DNA from: Patescibacteria group bacterium
GTDB taxonomy: Bacteria; Patescibacteriota; Minisyncoccia; UBA6257; 2-01-FULL-56-20
Length of the DNA stretch: 18,001 nucleotides
Assembly: GCA_025054755.1 (NCBI GenBank)
Contig: JANWZH010000010.1
Location: 1 to 18,001, forward strand
Direction: 5' to 3'
Below, one piece after another: positions 7,256 to 14,787 of the stretch; the stretch's first letter is position 1; each line of letters opens with the position of its first letter. The translations under genes were made by a program, and so were the position numbers. The notes under the pieces are model-generated. The model saw only the letters and a program-made list of their open reading frames with translations, ran no database searches and was not told the DNA's origin.

Positions 7256-7702
7256 TTAAACTTCAAGTCTGGCAAAAGTATTAACTCTAATATTTTCACC
7301 AACCAAAGCAATTGTTTCATTAATCAAATCTTGAACTTTCTTAGATTCATCTTTTATATATGGTTGATTCAACAATTCCTCGACATTAGAAGGAGCCATA
7401 GCAGCAATTTGCATTGCTAATTCTTTAATTAAATTACGGAATGGATCTGATTTTACAACAAAATCAGTCTCTGCTCTTAAATCTATTAAAACTCCAATTC
7501 TCTCATTATGAATATAAGAAAAAATTAAACCAGCTCCCGTGGCTCGATCTGCCCTTTTTTCAACCTTAGATAGCCCCCTTTCATGAATTATACTAATTGC
7601 CTTATCAAAATCTCCCTGAGCTTCTTCTAATGCTTTTTTGCACTCCATTACTCCTGCGCCAGTAATTTCTCTTAATTTTTGAATATTATTAACTTGACTC
7701 AT
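7256..7702 (-). CDS. tsf: Elongation factor Ts, minimal form
   Basis: EF-Ts is the guanine-nucleotide exchange factor that recycles EF-Tu. The N-terminal UBA-like domain is clear (IQKLREITGAGVMECKKALE, residues 7-26, then DFDKAISIIHERGL). The EF-Tu contact motif TDFV is present at 79-82, followed by SDPFRNLIKELAMQIAAM. The protein stops at 148 residues with the family ending NIRVNTFARLEV. The second core subdomain and coiled coil of E. coli EF-Ts (283 residues) are missing, and it is shorter even than the roughly 196-residue Thermus form. It follows rpsB after 38 bases, the universal rpsB-tsf order. The gap contains AAGGTCATT, which resembles the hsp20/slipin AAAGGTCGCT only in its first half. 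Confidence 0.96.
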   Translation of the reverse strand: MSQVNNIQKLREITGAGVMECKKALEEAQGDFDKAISIIHERGLSKVEKRADRATGAGLIFSYIHNERIGVLIDLRAETDFVVKSDPFRNLIKELAMQIAAMAPSNVEELLNQPYIKDESKKVQDLINETIALVGENIRVNTFARLEV

Positions 7703-7740
7703 AATTATAAATAAATCTTAATAATGACCTTAATTTTTTA

Positions 7741-8505
7741 TTAATTATTTTCTATTTCATTTTGGGATGATTCGTTTGATTTTGTATTTCTAGCTTCTAA
7801 ATAAGCTTTTTTAATATTATTTAAAAACCAATTTATACTTAATTTTGATCTGGTATTGCCAGGAACAAAAATATCTACCAATTCTGGGTTTCCATCTGTA
7901 TTAATAAAAGCTATAACTGGAATGTTTAATTTTTTAGCTTCGCGTATAGCATTAATATGTAAATTTGGATCAATAATTATTAATACTCCAGGTAAATCTG
8001 ATAAATTTTCCAATCCCCCAAATAGTTTCTCTAATTTTTCAAATTGTTTATTAATTTTTAATCTTTCTTTTTTAGTATATTTTTCTAAAGCTCCACTTTG
8101 AATATCTTCTCTTAATTTTTTAAAAAAATTAATTCTTTTTAAAACAACATCAAAATTAGTCAAAAGTCCTCCAATCCAACGATTTGTAACAACTGGCAAA
8201 TTTAATTCTTTATTAATATCCATCAATAAAGATTCAGAAGCGATTTGAGTTCCAACAAAAAGTAATTGTTTTCCTTCTTTAACTTGCTTTTTTAAAAACT
8301 CCACAGCCTCATTCATTTTTTCTAATGTTTTATTTAAATTAATAACTTCAAAGTCATTTCTAGATACTAAAATAAATGGTCTCATTCTAGGATAAGTTTT
8401 AGTTTTTTTTCTTCCCAAAAAAACACCAGCATTAATTAATTCCTTGAAATCAGTATCTTTATAAATTTCGTCTATTTTTTGTTTTGAATCACTATATTGT
8501 TGCAT
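7741..8505 (-). CDS. rpsB: 30S ribosomal protein S2
   Basis: S2 binds the 30S head-body junction. At 254 residues it is of normal length. Recognisable parts: KELINAGVFLGRKK (usual AGVHFGH), YPRMRPFILVSRNDFEVINLNKTLE, LLFVGTQIASE, the signature TNRWIGGLLTNFDVV, LPGVLIIIDPNLHINAIREAKKLNIPVIAFI, and NPELVDIFVPGN. The coiled-coil insert (about residues 125-160) is present. The usual HFGH turn is replaced by FLGR. The gene opens the long minus-strand operon, and a promoter-like pair lies so close that its transcript may be nearly leaderless. The ATG at 8505 fits the family N-terminus after a short variable extension. Confidence 0.96.
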   Translation of the reverse strand: MQQYSDSKQKIDEIYKDTDFKELINAGVFLGRKKTKTYPRMRPFILVSRNDFEVINLNKTLEKMNEAVEFLKKQVKEGKQLLFVGTQIASESLLMDINKELNLPVVTNRWIGGLLTNFDVVLKRINFFKKLREDIQSGALEKYTKKERLKINKQFEKLEKLFGGLENLSDLPGVLIIIDPNLHINAIREAKKLNIPVIAFINTDGNPELVDIFVPGNTRSKLSINWFLNNIKKAYLEARNTKSNESSQNEIENN

Positions 8506-8512
8506 AAAAACT

Positions 8513-8541
8513 ATTTTAGAAAATAAAATTAAATTTGTAAA
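8513..8541 (-). promoter_or_regulatory. Probable promoter of the rpsB operon
   Basis: On the minus strand, TTTACA (8541-8536) and TAAAAT (8518-8513) are separated by 17 bases. Transcription would start near 8506, immediately before the rpsB ATG at 8505, so the mRNA would have almost no leader. The hexamers are good, but A/T-rich DNA produces such pairs by chance. Confidence 0.5.
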
Positions 8542-8561
8542 GAGCGCAATCTAAAAAATCT

Positions 8562-9974
8562 TTATAAAGCTTCTACCATTAAAAGATTTGTACTACCCTT
8601 AACCCCAAAAGGAATTCCAGCAACAATAACAATTTTATCTCCTTTTTTTGCTAAGTTATTTTTTAAAATATTTTTTTTAACAACCTCTTTAACTTGTTCT
8701 ATGTTTTTAAATTTTGAAATAATTAATGGATAACATCCAAAAATTAGTGATAATCTATTATAAGTTTTTTTATTTGGAGTTAACCCTAAAATAGGTTGTC
8801 TTACTCTAAAACGACTAATCATTTTTGCTGTTTCACCTGTTTCAGTTAGAGCTACTATTAATTTAGTAGAAAGAATATGAGCAACATTTGCTGCGCCATA
8901 ACTAATTGAATCAGTAATTAAATCAGAAACAATGTGATGATTGGTTAAAAATTTTTTATAATCAAAATTTTCTTCAGTGTGTTTAATAATTCTTGACATA
9001 ACCTCAACTGTTTTGATTGGAAAATTACCCATTGCTGTTTCAGCAGAAAGCATAACAGCATCTGCGCCATCTAAAATTGCATTAGAAACATCATTAACTT
9101 CGGCCCTAGTAGGAACAGGATTATTAATCATTGAATCAAGCATTTGCGTAGCAACAATAACGGGTTTTCCTATATTATTACATTTTTTAATAATGTTTTT
9201 CTGAATGATTGGAACTTGCTCTGCCCCAATTTCAACAGCTAAATCTCCACGAGCCACCATAATTCCATAAGAAACCTTAATTATGTCATCAATATTTTTA
9301 ACTGCTTCACGAGTTTCTATTTTAGAAATAATTTTTATATCAGCTTTTAATTTTTTTAAAATATTTTCTAATAATAAAACATCATCTGCTGTACGAACAA
9401 AAGATAAAGCAATAAAATCAAAATTATTTTTAATTCCAAATTTAATATCTTCAATATCTTTTGGAGTTAAAGAGCTAATTTTCAAATGACTTTGCGGAAA
9501 ATTTACTCCTTTTTGATTGCTTAATTCTCCGCCATAAATAACATGACAAATAATTTCATTTTTTTTAACTTTATCTATTTTTAATTCTATTTTGCCATCA
9601 TCTAATAAAATAATTTCCCCCTTTTTTGTTTCTTTTGTTATGTTTGGATAATTAATAAAAACACGATTTTCATCTCCTACAACTTTTTTAGTGGTTAAAA
9701 TAAATTTTTGATTATGTTTTAAGAAAACTTTACTATTTATAAAATTACCAATTCTAATTTTGGGGCCACATAAATCTTGTAAAATAGCAACTGGTTTTTT
9801 TAATTTTAAAGAAGCTTTTTTAATTAAATTTATTCTAAGTTGATGTTCTTTATAAGAACCATGCGAAAAATTAAGTCTAAAAACATTAACGCCAGCTAAA
9901 ATCATCTTTTCAATTTTTTCTTTATCTGTTGTCTGGGGGCCAATAGTAGCAACAATTTTTGTTTTTTTAAACAT
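8562..9974 (-). CDS. pyk: Pyruvate kinase
   Basis: Converts PEP and ADP to pyruvate and ATP, the last step of glycolysis. I start it at the ATG at 9974 (470 residues), since MFKKTKIVATIGPQT matches the family N-terminus; an in-frame TTG at 10019 would add 15 unsupported residues. Motifs in order: FRLNFSHG; LQDLCGPKIRIG; a B domain around FINYPNITKETKKGEIILLDDG; FIALSFVRTADDV; KIETREAVKNIDDII; MVARGDLAVEIG; the signature VATQMLDSMINNPVPTRAEV and DGADAVMLSAETAMGNFP; and a C-terminal domain with LTETGETAKMISRFRVRQPI, ending in IVIVAGIPFGVKGSTNLL. It has full length and all catalytic segments. Its stop is 56 bases before rpsB on the same strand. Confidence 0.97.
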   Translation of the reverse strand: MFKKTKIVATIGPQTTDKEKIEKMILAGVNVFRLNFSHGSYKEHQLRINLIKKASLKLKKPVAILQDLCGPKIRIGNFINSKVFLKHNQKFILTTKKVVGDENRVFINYPNITKETKKGEIILLDDGKIELKIDKVKKNEIICHVIYGGELSNQKGVNFPQSHLKISSLTPKDIEDIKFGIKNNFDFIALSFVRTADDVLLLENILKKLKADIKIISKIETREAVKNIDDIIKVSYGIMVARGDLAVEIGAEQVPIIQKNIIKKCNNIGKPVIVATQMLDSMINNPVPTRAEVNDVSNAILDGADAVMLSAETAMGNFPIKTVEVMSRIIKHTEENFDYKKFLTNHHIVSDLITDSISYGAANVAHILSTKLIVALTETGETAKMISRFRVRQPILGLTPNKKTYNRLSLIFGCYPLIISKFKNIEQVKEVVKKNILKNNLAKKGDKIVIVAGIPFGVKGSTNLLMVEAL

Positions 9975-9981
9975 AAACAAT

Positions 9982-10010
9982 AATATAATATTAAATATTG
10001 AAAAATTCAA
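9982..10010 (-). promoter_or_regulatory. Possible promoter of pyk
   Basis: On the minus strand, TTGAAT (10010-10005) and TATATT (9987-9982) are separated by 17 bases. The predicted transcription start (about 9975) falls at the chosen pyk ATG at 9974, which would make the message leaderless and also supports that ATG over the upstream TTG. The composition makes chance matches likely. Confidence 0.4.
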
Positions 10011-10047
10011 ATTAGACAAGATAAATTAATTATTTTTTTAAATAAAA

Positions 10048-12655
10048 TTAGTTTTTATTTATTATCTGATTAACAAAATCGCGGCTCAATTTACCAAAAA
10101 ATCCAGTTCCTTTCAAAAGTTTTTGAGGCTCTAAAATTTCTTTAAAATAAAATTCCTGAAATTTTATTAAAGCTGCTCTTGTAAGAAAACCAAACATCGT
10201 TGTTTCGTTCCCTGGCGAACCGGGTCCAAAATCTGCTATTTTAAATCCATAATTATTTAAAAATATTTGTAATTTTTTCACATCTTGATCAACATCACCA
10301 AATTTTAAATCTTTATTAAATCTAAAATTCTTTAATAAATTTTTATTTTCTTCTTGTTTATTTTTTAAATATAAATCTATTTGCTTTTTTAAATCTTCTA
10401 TTTTAGATTTTAATTCATTTAATAATTTTTCCATTGGGCTTAACTGAGAATTAATTAAATTATTACTAAAATTAAAAATTGTATTTCCGCCACTACCATA
10501 AACTAATCTTCTTTCAAAGATAGCCTGAACAGAAATATTTTGACTAACATTTAAATCGGTTCTTGGATTTTCGGTTCTATTATCGCTCCAACGCACAAAT
10601 ATATATCCTGCATCAGGAATAGCTGTAACAGAACTACCATTTCCACCCTGATTAACAACTTGATTTGTGTTTCCAGAAATAATTCCCCCTGCTCCAGCGC
10701 TATAAATTAAATTATAAGTTATTGGCAAAACCTCTTGTATTGGTTGCCATAAAAGAATTGGATAATTATTTCCATTATAATAATTACTCCAAACATTTTC
10801 AAAATCCCAAACATCATTATTTTGCCCAGCAGTATAAACTCCATGACTATAATTAAAAAATGAATTTGCAAAATCTTCATTATATGCTAAATTTTCTTCT
10901 GAATTAGAACCTATTGGATTTAATCCCGGCTTAACAACCCAACCAGAATTATAATGTGATAAATTATCAATTCCTATAAAACCACCAACGTTTGAATAAG
11001 CAGTCGTATTCAATATTATATTTCCAGTTGAAAAAGAAGAATAAATAGAATCAGAACCATTATTGCCAACAAAACCACCAACATTTATAACAGATTCAGA
11101 ATTAATATCAATATCGCCAGTTGAATATGATCTATAAATATCGCCCAAATTTAATCCTGCAAAACCACCTATTTCAACATTTAATATTGATTCTATATTG
11201 GGAGTATAAATTTTTATATTTCCTTTTGAATAGGAATTGTCAATTTTGTTTATATTGATACCAACAAATCCGCCAACATTACCACCAGCTATTTCTAAAT
11301 TTCCAGAAGCATAAGAAGAATCAATTTTTACATTATTAGGATCATAATCATTATAACCAACAAAACCACCAACAATTTTTACTCCCATTCCTGTTCCATT
11401 AATATTTCCAGTAGCATAAGAATTTGTTATTTCAAAACCAGAACTATAACCAACAAATCCGCCAATATTTTCACCTTGCTGAATCAAAATATTTCCTTTA
11501 GCATAAGAATTTGTTATTAAATTATATAAATAATCTTGTTGATTAAAATTTAATTCTCCAATAAATCCCCCAACTTTAATTGATTTTTTTAAATCTAATA
11601 AAACATCAGCAAAAGAATTACTTATCTTACCACCTTCTGTATATCCTATAAAACCACCAATGCTTTCATTTTCATATGTTGTTTCTATATTCAATAATAT
11701 TTCACCAGAAGAACTTGAATTAGTAATACCGCCAGTAAACTCACCAATAAATCCTCCTATAGAATATATTTGAGAACAATCTGTAATAAAATTAATTTTT
11801 GATTTAGAATAAGAATTATTAATATTGTTATTATTATAAGAAAAAAATCCTCCAATAAATCCACCAACTAATCCTATATCATTTCCATTTAAATTAATAG
11901 TTGAACTAGCATAAGAATTATTTATTAAAATAACACCACTTCCATCATACGCATAATATCCACCTACTAAACCACCAACAAATTTTATAAAACCAGTAAT
12001 CCCACCATCAAAATAAGAATATGAAATTTCTCCATTTTTATTAGATTCAACATATCCTTCGCCAATTAAACCTCCAACATATCTATTTCCTTGAATAATC
12101 CCTTTAACATAAGAATTAATTATTTTACTATTACTAGCAGTACCAACTAAACCACCTACATATCTATCTCCTAAAACATCAACATTAATTAAGCCAATAT
12201 TTTTTATTTCTGAATTATTAATTCTTCCAAATAAACCGACATAATATATAGATCTATTAATATAAAGATTACTAATAGTTTTATTATTGCCATCAAAAAT
12301 ACCAGTAAAATAATTTGAATCATCGCCTATAGGAATCCAACCATCAGTTGCTCCTTCTTGTTTACATAAATTTTCTATTTTAATATCTCCATTATGCGGT
12401 TCATCATAACTGGATTCATCGCAAAAATCTAAATTATTCATTAAAATATAATTCATATTAAGTTGTTGTCTAACCGCATTTAAATCTTCAATTGATTCTA
12501 TCTGACAAGGATTATTAGTTGTACCATCACCAACCATACCATTAGGACAAGTATCAGCATTAACTTCTTTTGCAAAAAAAAGATATTAAAATAAAATTAG
12601 TAAATATAAAAAATATTATAAAAAAGAATTTTTTAAAATTTAAAATTTTAATCAT
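10048..12655 (-). CDS. Secreted GLUG-repeat protein with InlB B-repeat and peptidoglycan-binding domain; frame broken at T8
   Basis: A large surface protein. The main frame (12537 down to 10048, 829 residues) has about 14 GLUG-type turns such as YVGGLVG, SIGGFIG and VGGFVG, each followed by a NSYA/SYSTG-type phrase, over roughly residues 80-545; these form beta-helix rungs. Then come a divergent InlB B-repeat/Flg_new-like domain (SAGAGGIISG, DAGYIFVRWSD, VSQNISVQAIFER; about 605-685), a coiled coil (LLNELKSKIEDLKKQIDLYL) and a C-terminal PG_binding_1-like domain (GDVDQDVKKLQIFLNNYGF, TRAALIKFQEFY). The signal peptide is upstream in another frame: an ATG at 12655 starts MIKILNFKKFFFIIFFIF and terminates at 12560. 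Removing one T from the T8 run at 12581-12574 joins the two as ...ISFFAKEVNA/DTCPNGMVGDG, a good cleavage site, giving 868 residues. The break may be a sequencing error or a biological switch. An adhesive or wall-associated role is inferred. Confidence 0.85.
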
Positions 12656-12676
12656 ATTTTAATTTTAATCATATTT
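12644..12676 (-). repeat. 16-bp tandem direct repeat over the surface-protein start codon
   Basis: AATTTTAATCATATTT occurs at 12644-12659 and again at 12661-12676 with one base between (period 17). Each copy carries an ATG on the minus strand (12655 and 12672). The upstream ATG opens a six-codon frame, MIKIKI, whose TGA (12654-12652) overlaps the downstream ATG as ATGA. The duplication therefore creates an upstream mini-frame coupled to the real start. Confidence 0.75.
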
Positions 12677-12678
12677 AA

Positions 12679-12706
12679 ATAATAAAAAATTAACATAAAA
12701 AAACAA
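12679..12706 (-). promoter_or_regulatory. Possible promoter of the GLUG-repeat gene
   Basis: On the minus strand, TTGTTT (12706-12701) and TATTAT (12684-12679) are 16 bases apart. The predicted start is near 12672, that is, at the upstream mini-frame ATG. Moderate match in A/T-rich DNA; low certainty. Confidence 0.3.
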
Positions 12707-12765
12707 ATTGTTGCTGTGGATAACTTTTTTAATTAGTTTTAATTAAAATATAAATTTTAAAATAA

Positions 12766-12860
12766 AAAATACTTTTTGTATTACTAATTCATGCCTTAGT
12801 AATTTAATAATTTAAAATTAATACTTCAAAATAATTAAATTATGTTTAAAAAAGTATTTT
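12766..12860. repeat. Nested inverted repeats with three-way-junction potential
   Basis: An outer perfect 12-bp inverted repeat (AAAATACTTTTT at 12766-12777, AAAAAGTATTTT at 12849-12860) encloses two further perfect hairpins. One is 8 bp (12780-12787 with 12796-12803, loop TTCATGCC) and the other is 9 bp (12807-12815 with 12835-12843). Together they can draw a three-way junction. The sequence is A/T-rich, so pairing by chance is easy; two of the three stems contain a G-C pair. Either strand could be the functional one. Confidence 0.45.
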
Positions 12861-12874
12861 AAAAAATTATTTTT

Positions 12875-13028
12875 TTACAAAAACAAATCATCAAAATTTC
12901 TATAAATCAACCATTGCTTTAATTCTTCATATATTAAATCTTTTAATTCTATGTCCAGGAATTAAAAAAAATAAAGATAAAATATCTGCTAAGAGTTTAT
13001 TGAGATTAAAAAAATCAATTTTGAGCAT
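12875..13028 (-). pseudogene. Possible remnant of a small gene
   Basis: On the minus strand an ATG at 13028 opens 33 codons (MLKIDFFNLNKLLADILSLF...) ending at TGA 12929-12927. In the next frame, 12961 to a TAA at 12877-12875 reads a charged, protein-like tail (LKDLIYEELKQWLIYRNFDD). The two together look like one decayed small gene with broken frame, but no family is recognised and a single-base fix does not join them cleanly. TTAAGGTCATT lies 6-16 bases before the ATG. This is a weak call. Confidence 0.2.
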
Positions 13029-13095
13029 AAAATTTGAATGACCTTAACAAAATAAAATTCAACAATAGATTTGTGCAAATAGATTTAAACAATTG

Positions 13096-13181
13096 CGGAG
13101 GGGGTGGGATTCGAACCCACGGGCCCCCTTACGAGGGCGCGGTTTAGCAAACCGCTCCGTTAACCACTCCGGCACCCCTCC
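13096..13181 (-). tRNA. tRNA-Ser (anticodon GCU)
   Basis: An 86-base class II tRNA. The acceptor GGAGGGG (13181-13175) pairs with CCCCTCC (13103-13097), with discriminator G at 13096. The anticodon loop TTTGCTAAA lies between arms GCGGT and ACCGC, giving anticodon GCT for AGC/AGU codons. The long variable arm CCCTCGTAAGGGGG and a canonical T arm GTGGGTTCGAATCCCAC follow. The long variable arm confirms serine. CCA is not encoded (CAA follows), so a CCA-adding enzyme is needed. Confidence 0.97.
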
Positions 13182-13320
13182 AATTTCAATAATCAAATAA
13201 AAATTAATAACTTTTAAATTTTAACAATTAATTAAATTAAATTCAACCATAAATTAAAAATTTTAAAAATTTCAATATTTTTTTATGTTTATTATTTGAT
13301 TTTTAATACTTATTTTGATA

Positions 13321-14787
13321 ATGTTTAAAACGATGATCCAAGATAATAAAAATAATAATTTAATAGAAAGACCTCCTGTTATTGCTGTACTCGGACATGT
13401 TGATCATGGAAAAACTTCACTACTTGATTATATTAGAAAAACAAATATTGCTGCCCGTGAAGCTGGCGGAATAACTCAATCAATTGGCGCTTATGAAATA
13501 ACTCATAATGGAAAAAAAATTACTTTTATTGATACCCCAGGTCATGAAGCTTTTATTCAAATGCGATCACGCGGAGCAAAAGCTGCCGATTTAGCAATTT
13601 TAGTTGTTGCTGCTGATGACGGTGTAAAACCCCAAACCGAAGAATCAATTAAAATTTTAAATCAAACCAAAACTCCATTTATTGTTGCTATAACTAAAAT
13701 CGATAAACCAAATGCTAACATTGAAAAAGCTAAAAACGATTTAATGAATGCCGGAGTTTTATTAGAAAATTATGGAGGCAATATCCCTTGGCAAGCTGTT
13801 TCTTCTATAACCGGAGAAGGTATTAATGAATTATTAGATTTAATACTTTTAGCAGCTGAACTTGAAGAACTTAAATATAGCCCAGAAAATAAAGGCCAAG
13901 GAATTATTTTAGAAGCACATCATGATTCAAAAAGAGGAATTACGGTCACTGTTATATTAAAAAACGGAAAATTAGTAAAAGGAGATTTTATTTCTACACC
14001 AACTGCTTCGGGTAAAATAAAAATATTAGAAAATTTTGAGGGCAAACCAGTTAATCAATTATTCCCCTCTTCTCCGGCAAGAATTATTGGTTTTGAAAAT
14101 TTACCTCAGGTTGGCGAAGAATTTATTTGTGATTTACAAATTAATCAACAAAAAAATAATTCAGAAATAAAACAAAAAATAAAAACTGTTAATCAAAATC
14201 AAGAACCACAAAAAGTACTTAATTTAATTTTAAAAGCTAAAGATGCTGGATCATTAGAAGCTTTAAGCCAAATTATTCAAAATATCAAATCTAATATTGC
14301 AATTAAAATTATTGATGAATCTATTGGAGATATATTTGATAGTGATATTAAATTAGCTCAAGCTACTGATGCAAAAATTATTGCTTTTAACTCCAAGATC
14401 CCAAAACAACTTGAAGCAATAATTCGTTCAAATAATATTGAAATTATTTCATCCAACATTATCTATGAATTAATTAAAATAATCGAAGAAAAAGTAAAAG
14501 AAATTGAAAATCCCCCTATTGTTGGTATTTTAGAAGTTTTAGCAGTTTTTAATAATAAAAATTTAGAAAAACAAATTATTGGCGGAAAAATTATTAAAGG
14601 AGTTTTTAAAAATAAATCAAAATTTGAAATTGAAAGAGGCAATGAAATTATTAATACTGGTTTTGTTATTAATTTACAATCTAATAAAAAAGATGTTTCA
14701 GAAGTATCCGAAAATAATGAAGCTGGTTTAATGGTAAAGTCTCAAATTCAAATTAATATAGGAGATAAGTTAATTATCAAAAAATGA
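13321..14787 (+). CDS. infB: Translation initiation factor IF-2, short form
   Basis: GTPase that brings fMet-tRNA to the 30S subunit and promotes subunit joining. From the ATG at 13321 it is 488 residues and begins almost directly with the G domain: G1 GHVDHGKT (25-32), GITQSIGAY switch region, G3 DTPGHEAF (71-78), G4 TKID (125-128) and G5 SSITGEG. Domains II, III and the fMet-tRNA-binding C2 (about residues 395-488, from GILEVLAVF through GGKIIKGVF to INIGDKLIIKK) are present. The long N-terminal region of E. coli IF2 is missing. G4 has Thr where IF2 normally has Asn. A TTG at 13315 or an ATG at 13333 are alternative starts; I see no clear ribosome-binding site. The stop overlaps rbfA (ATGA). 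Confidence 0.95.
   Translation: MFKTMIQDNKNNNLIERPPVIAVLGHVDHGKTSLLDYIRKTNIAAREAGGITQSIGAYEITHNGKKITFIDTPGHEAFIQMRSRGAKAADLAILVVAADDGVKPQTEESIKILNQTKTPFIVAITKIDKPNANIEKAKNDLMNAGVLLENYGGNIPWQAVSSITGEGINELLDLILLAAELEELKYSPENKGQGIILEAHHDSKRGITVTVILKNGKLVKGDFISTPTASGKIKILENFEGKPVNQLFPSSPARIIGFENLPQVGEEFICDLQINQQKNNSEIKQKIKTVNQNQEPQKVLNLILKAKDAGSLEALSQIIQNIKSNIAIKIIDESIGDIFDSDIKLAQATDAKIIAFNSKIPKQLEAIIRSNNIEIISSNIIYELIKIIEEKVKEIENPPIVGILEVLAVFNNKNLEKQIIGGKIIKGVFKNKSKFEIERGNEIINTGFVINLQSNKKDVSEVSENNEAGLMVKSQIQINIGDKLIIKK

Larger units (their letters stand above)
12656..13095. other. Divergent non-coding region between the GLUG gene and tRNA-Ser
   Basis: About 440 bases with no convincing intact gene. 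It holds the duplicated start region and possible promoter of the GLUG gene, the sequence TGTGGATAA (12715-12723, the perfect DnaA-box consensus TTATCCACA on the minus strand), nested inverted repeats at 12766-12860, and short protein-like fragments on the minus strand at 12875-13028. Genes on the left run leftward. On the right, beyond tRNA-Ser, infB and its followers run rightward. Confidence 0.6.

Noticed and set aside
7725..7736. AAGGTCATT before tsf as a third copy of the hsp20/slipin element
   Set aside because: Only AAGGTC matches; the TATAAT, TTGATWATTTT and CGCT parts are missing. The same short match near 13040 suggests chance or a weak ribosome-binding context.
8977..9489. Two plus-strand frames (8977-9204, 9283-9489)
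   Set aside because: Both are antisense to pyruvate kinase and show no protein-like pattern.
10960..12200. Regular repeated short sequences that could suggest a CRISPR array
   Set aside because: The recurring CCACCAAC-like phrases are imperfect, unevenly spaced and code for the GGF-type turns of the GLUG repeats in an open frame; no cas gene is present.
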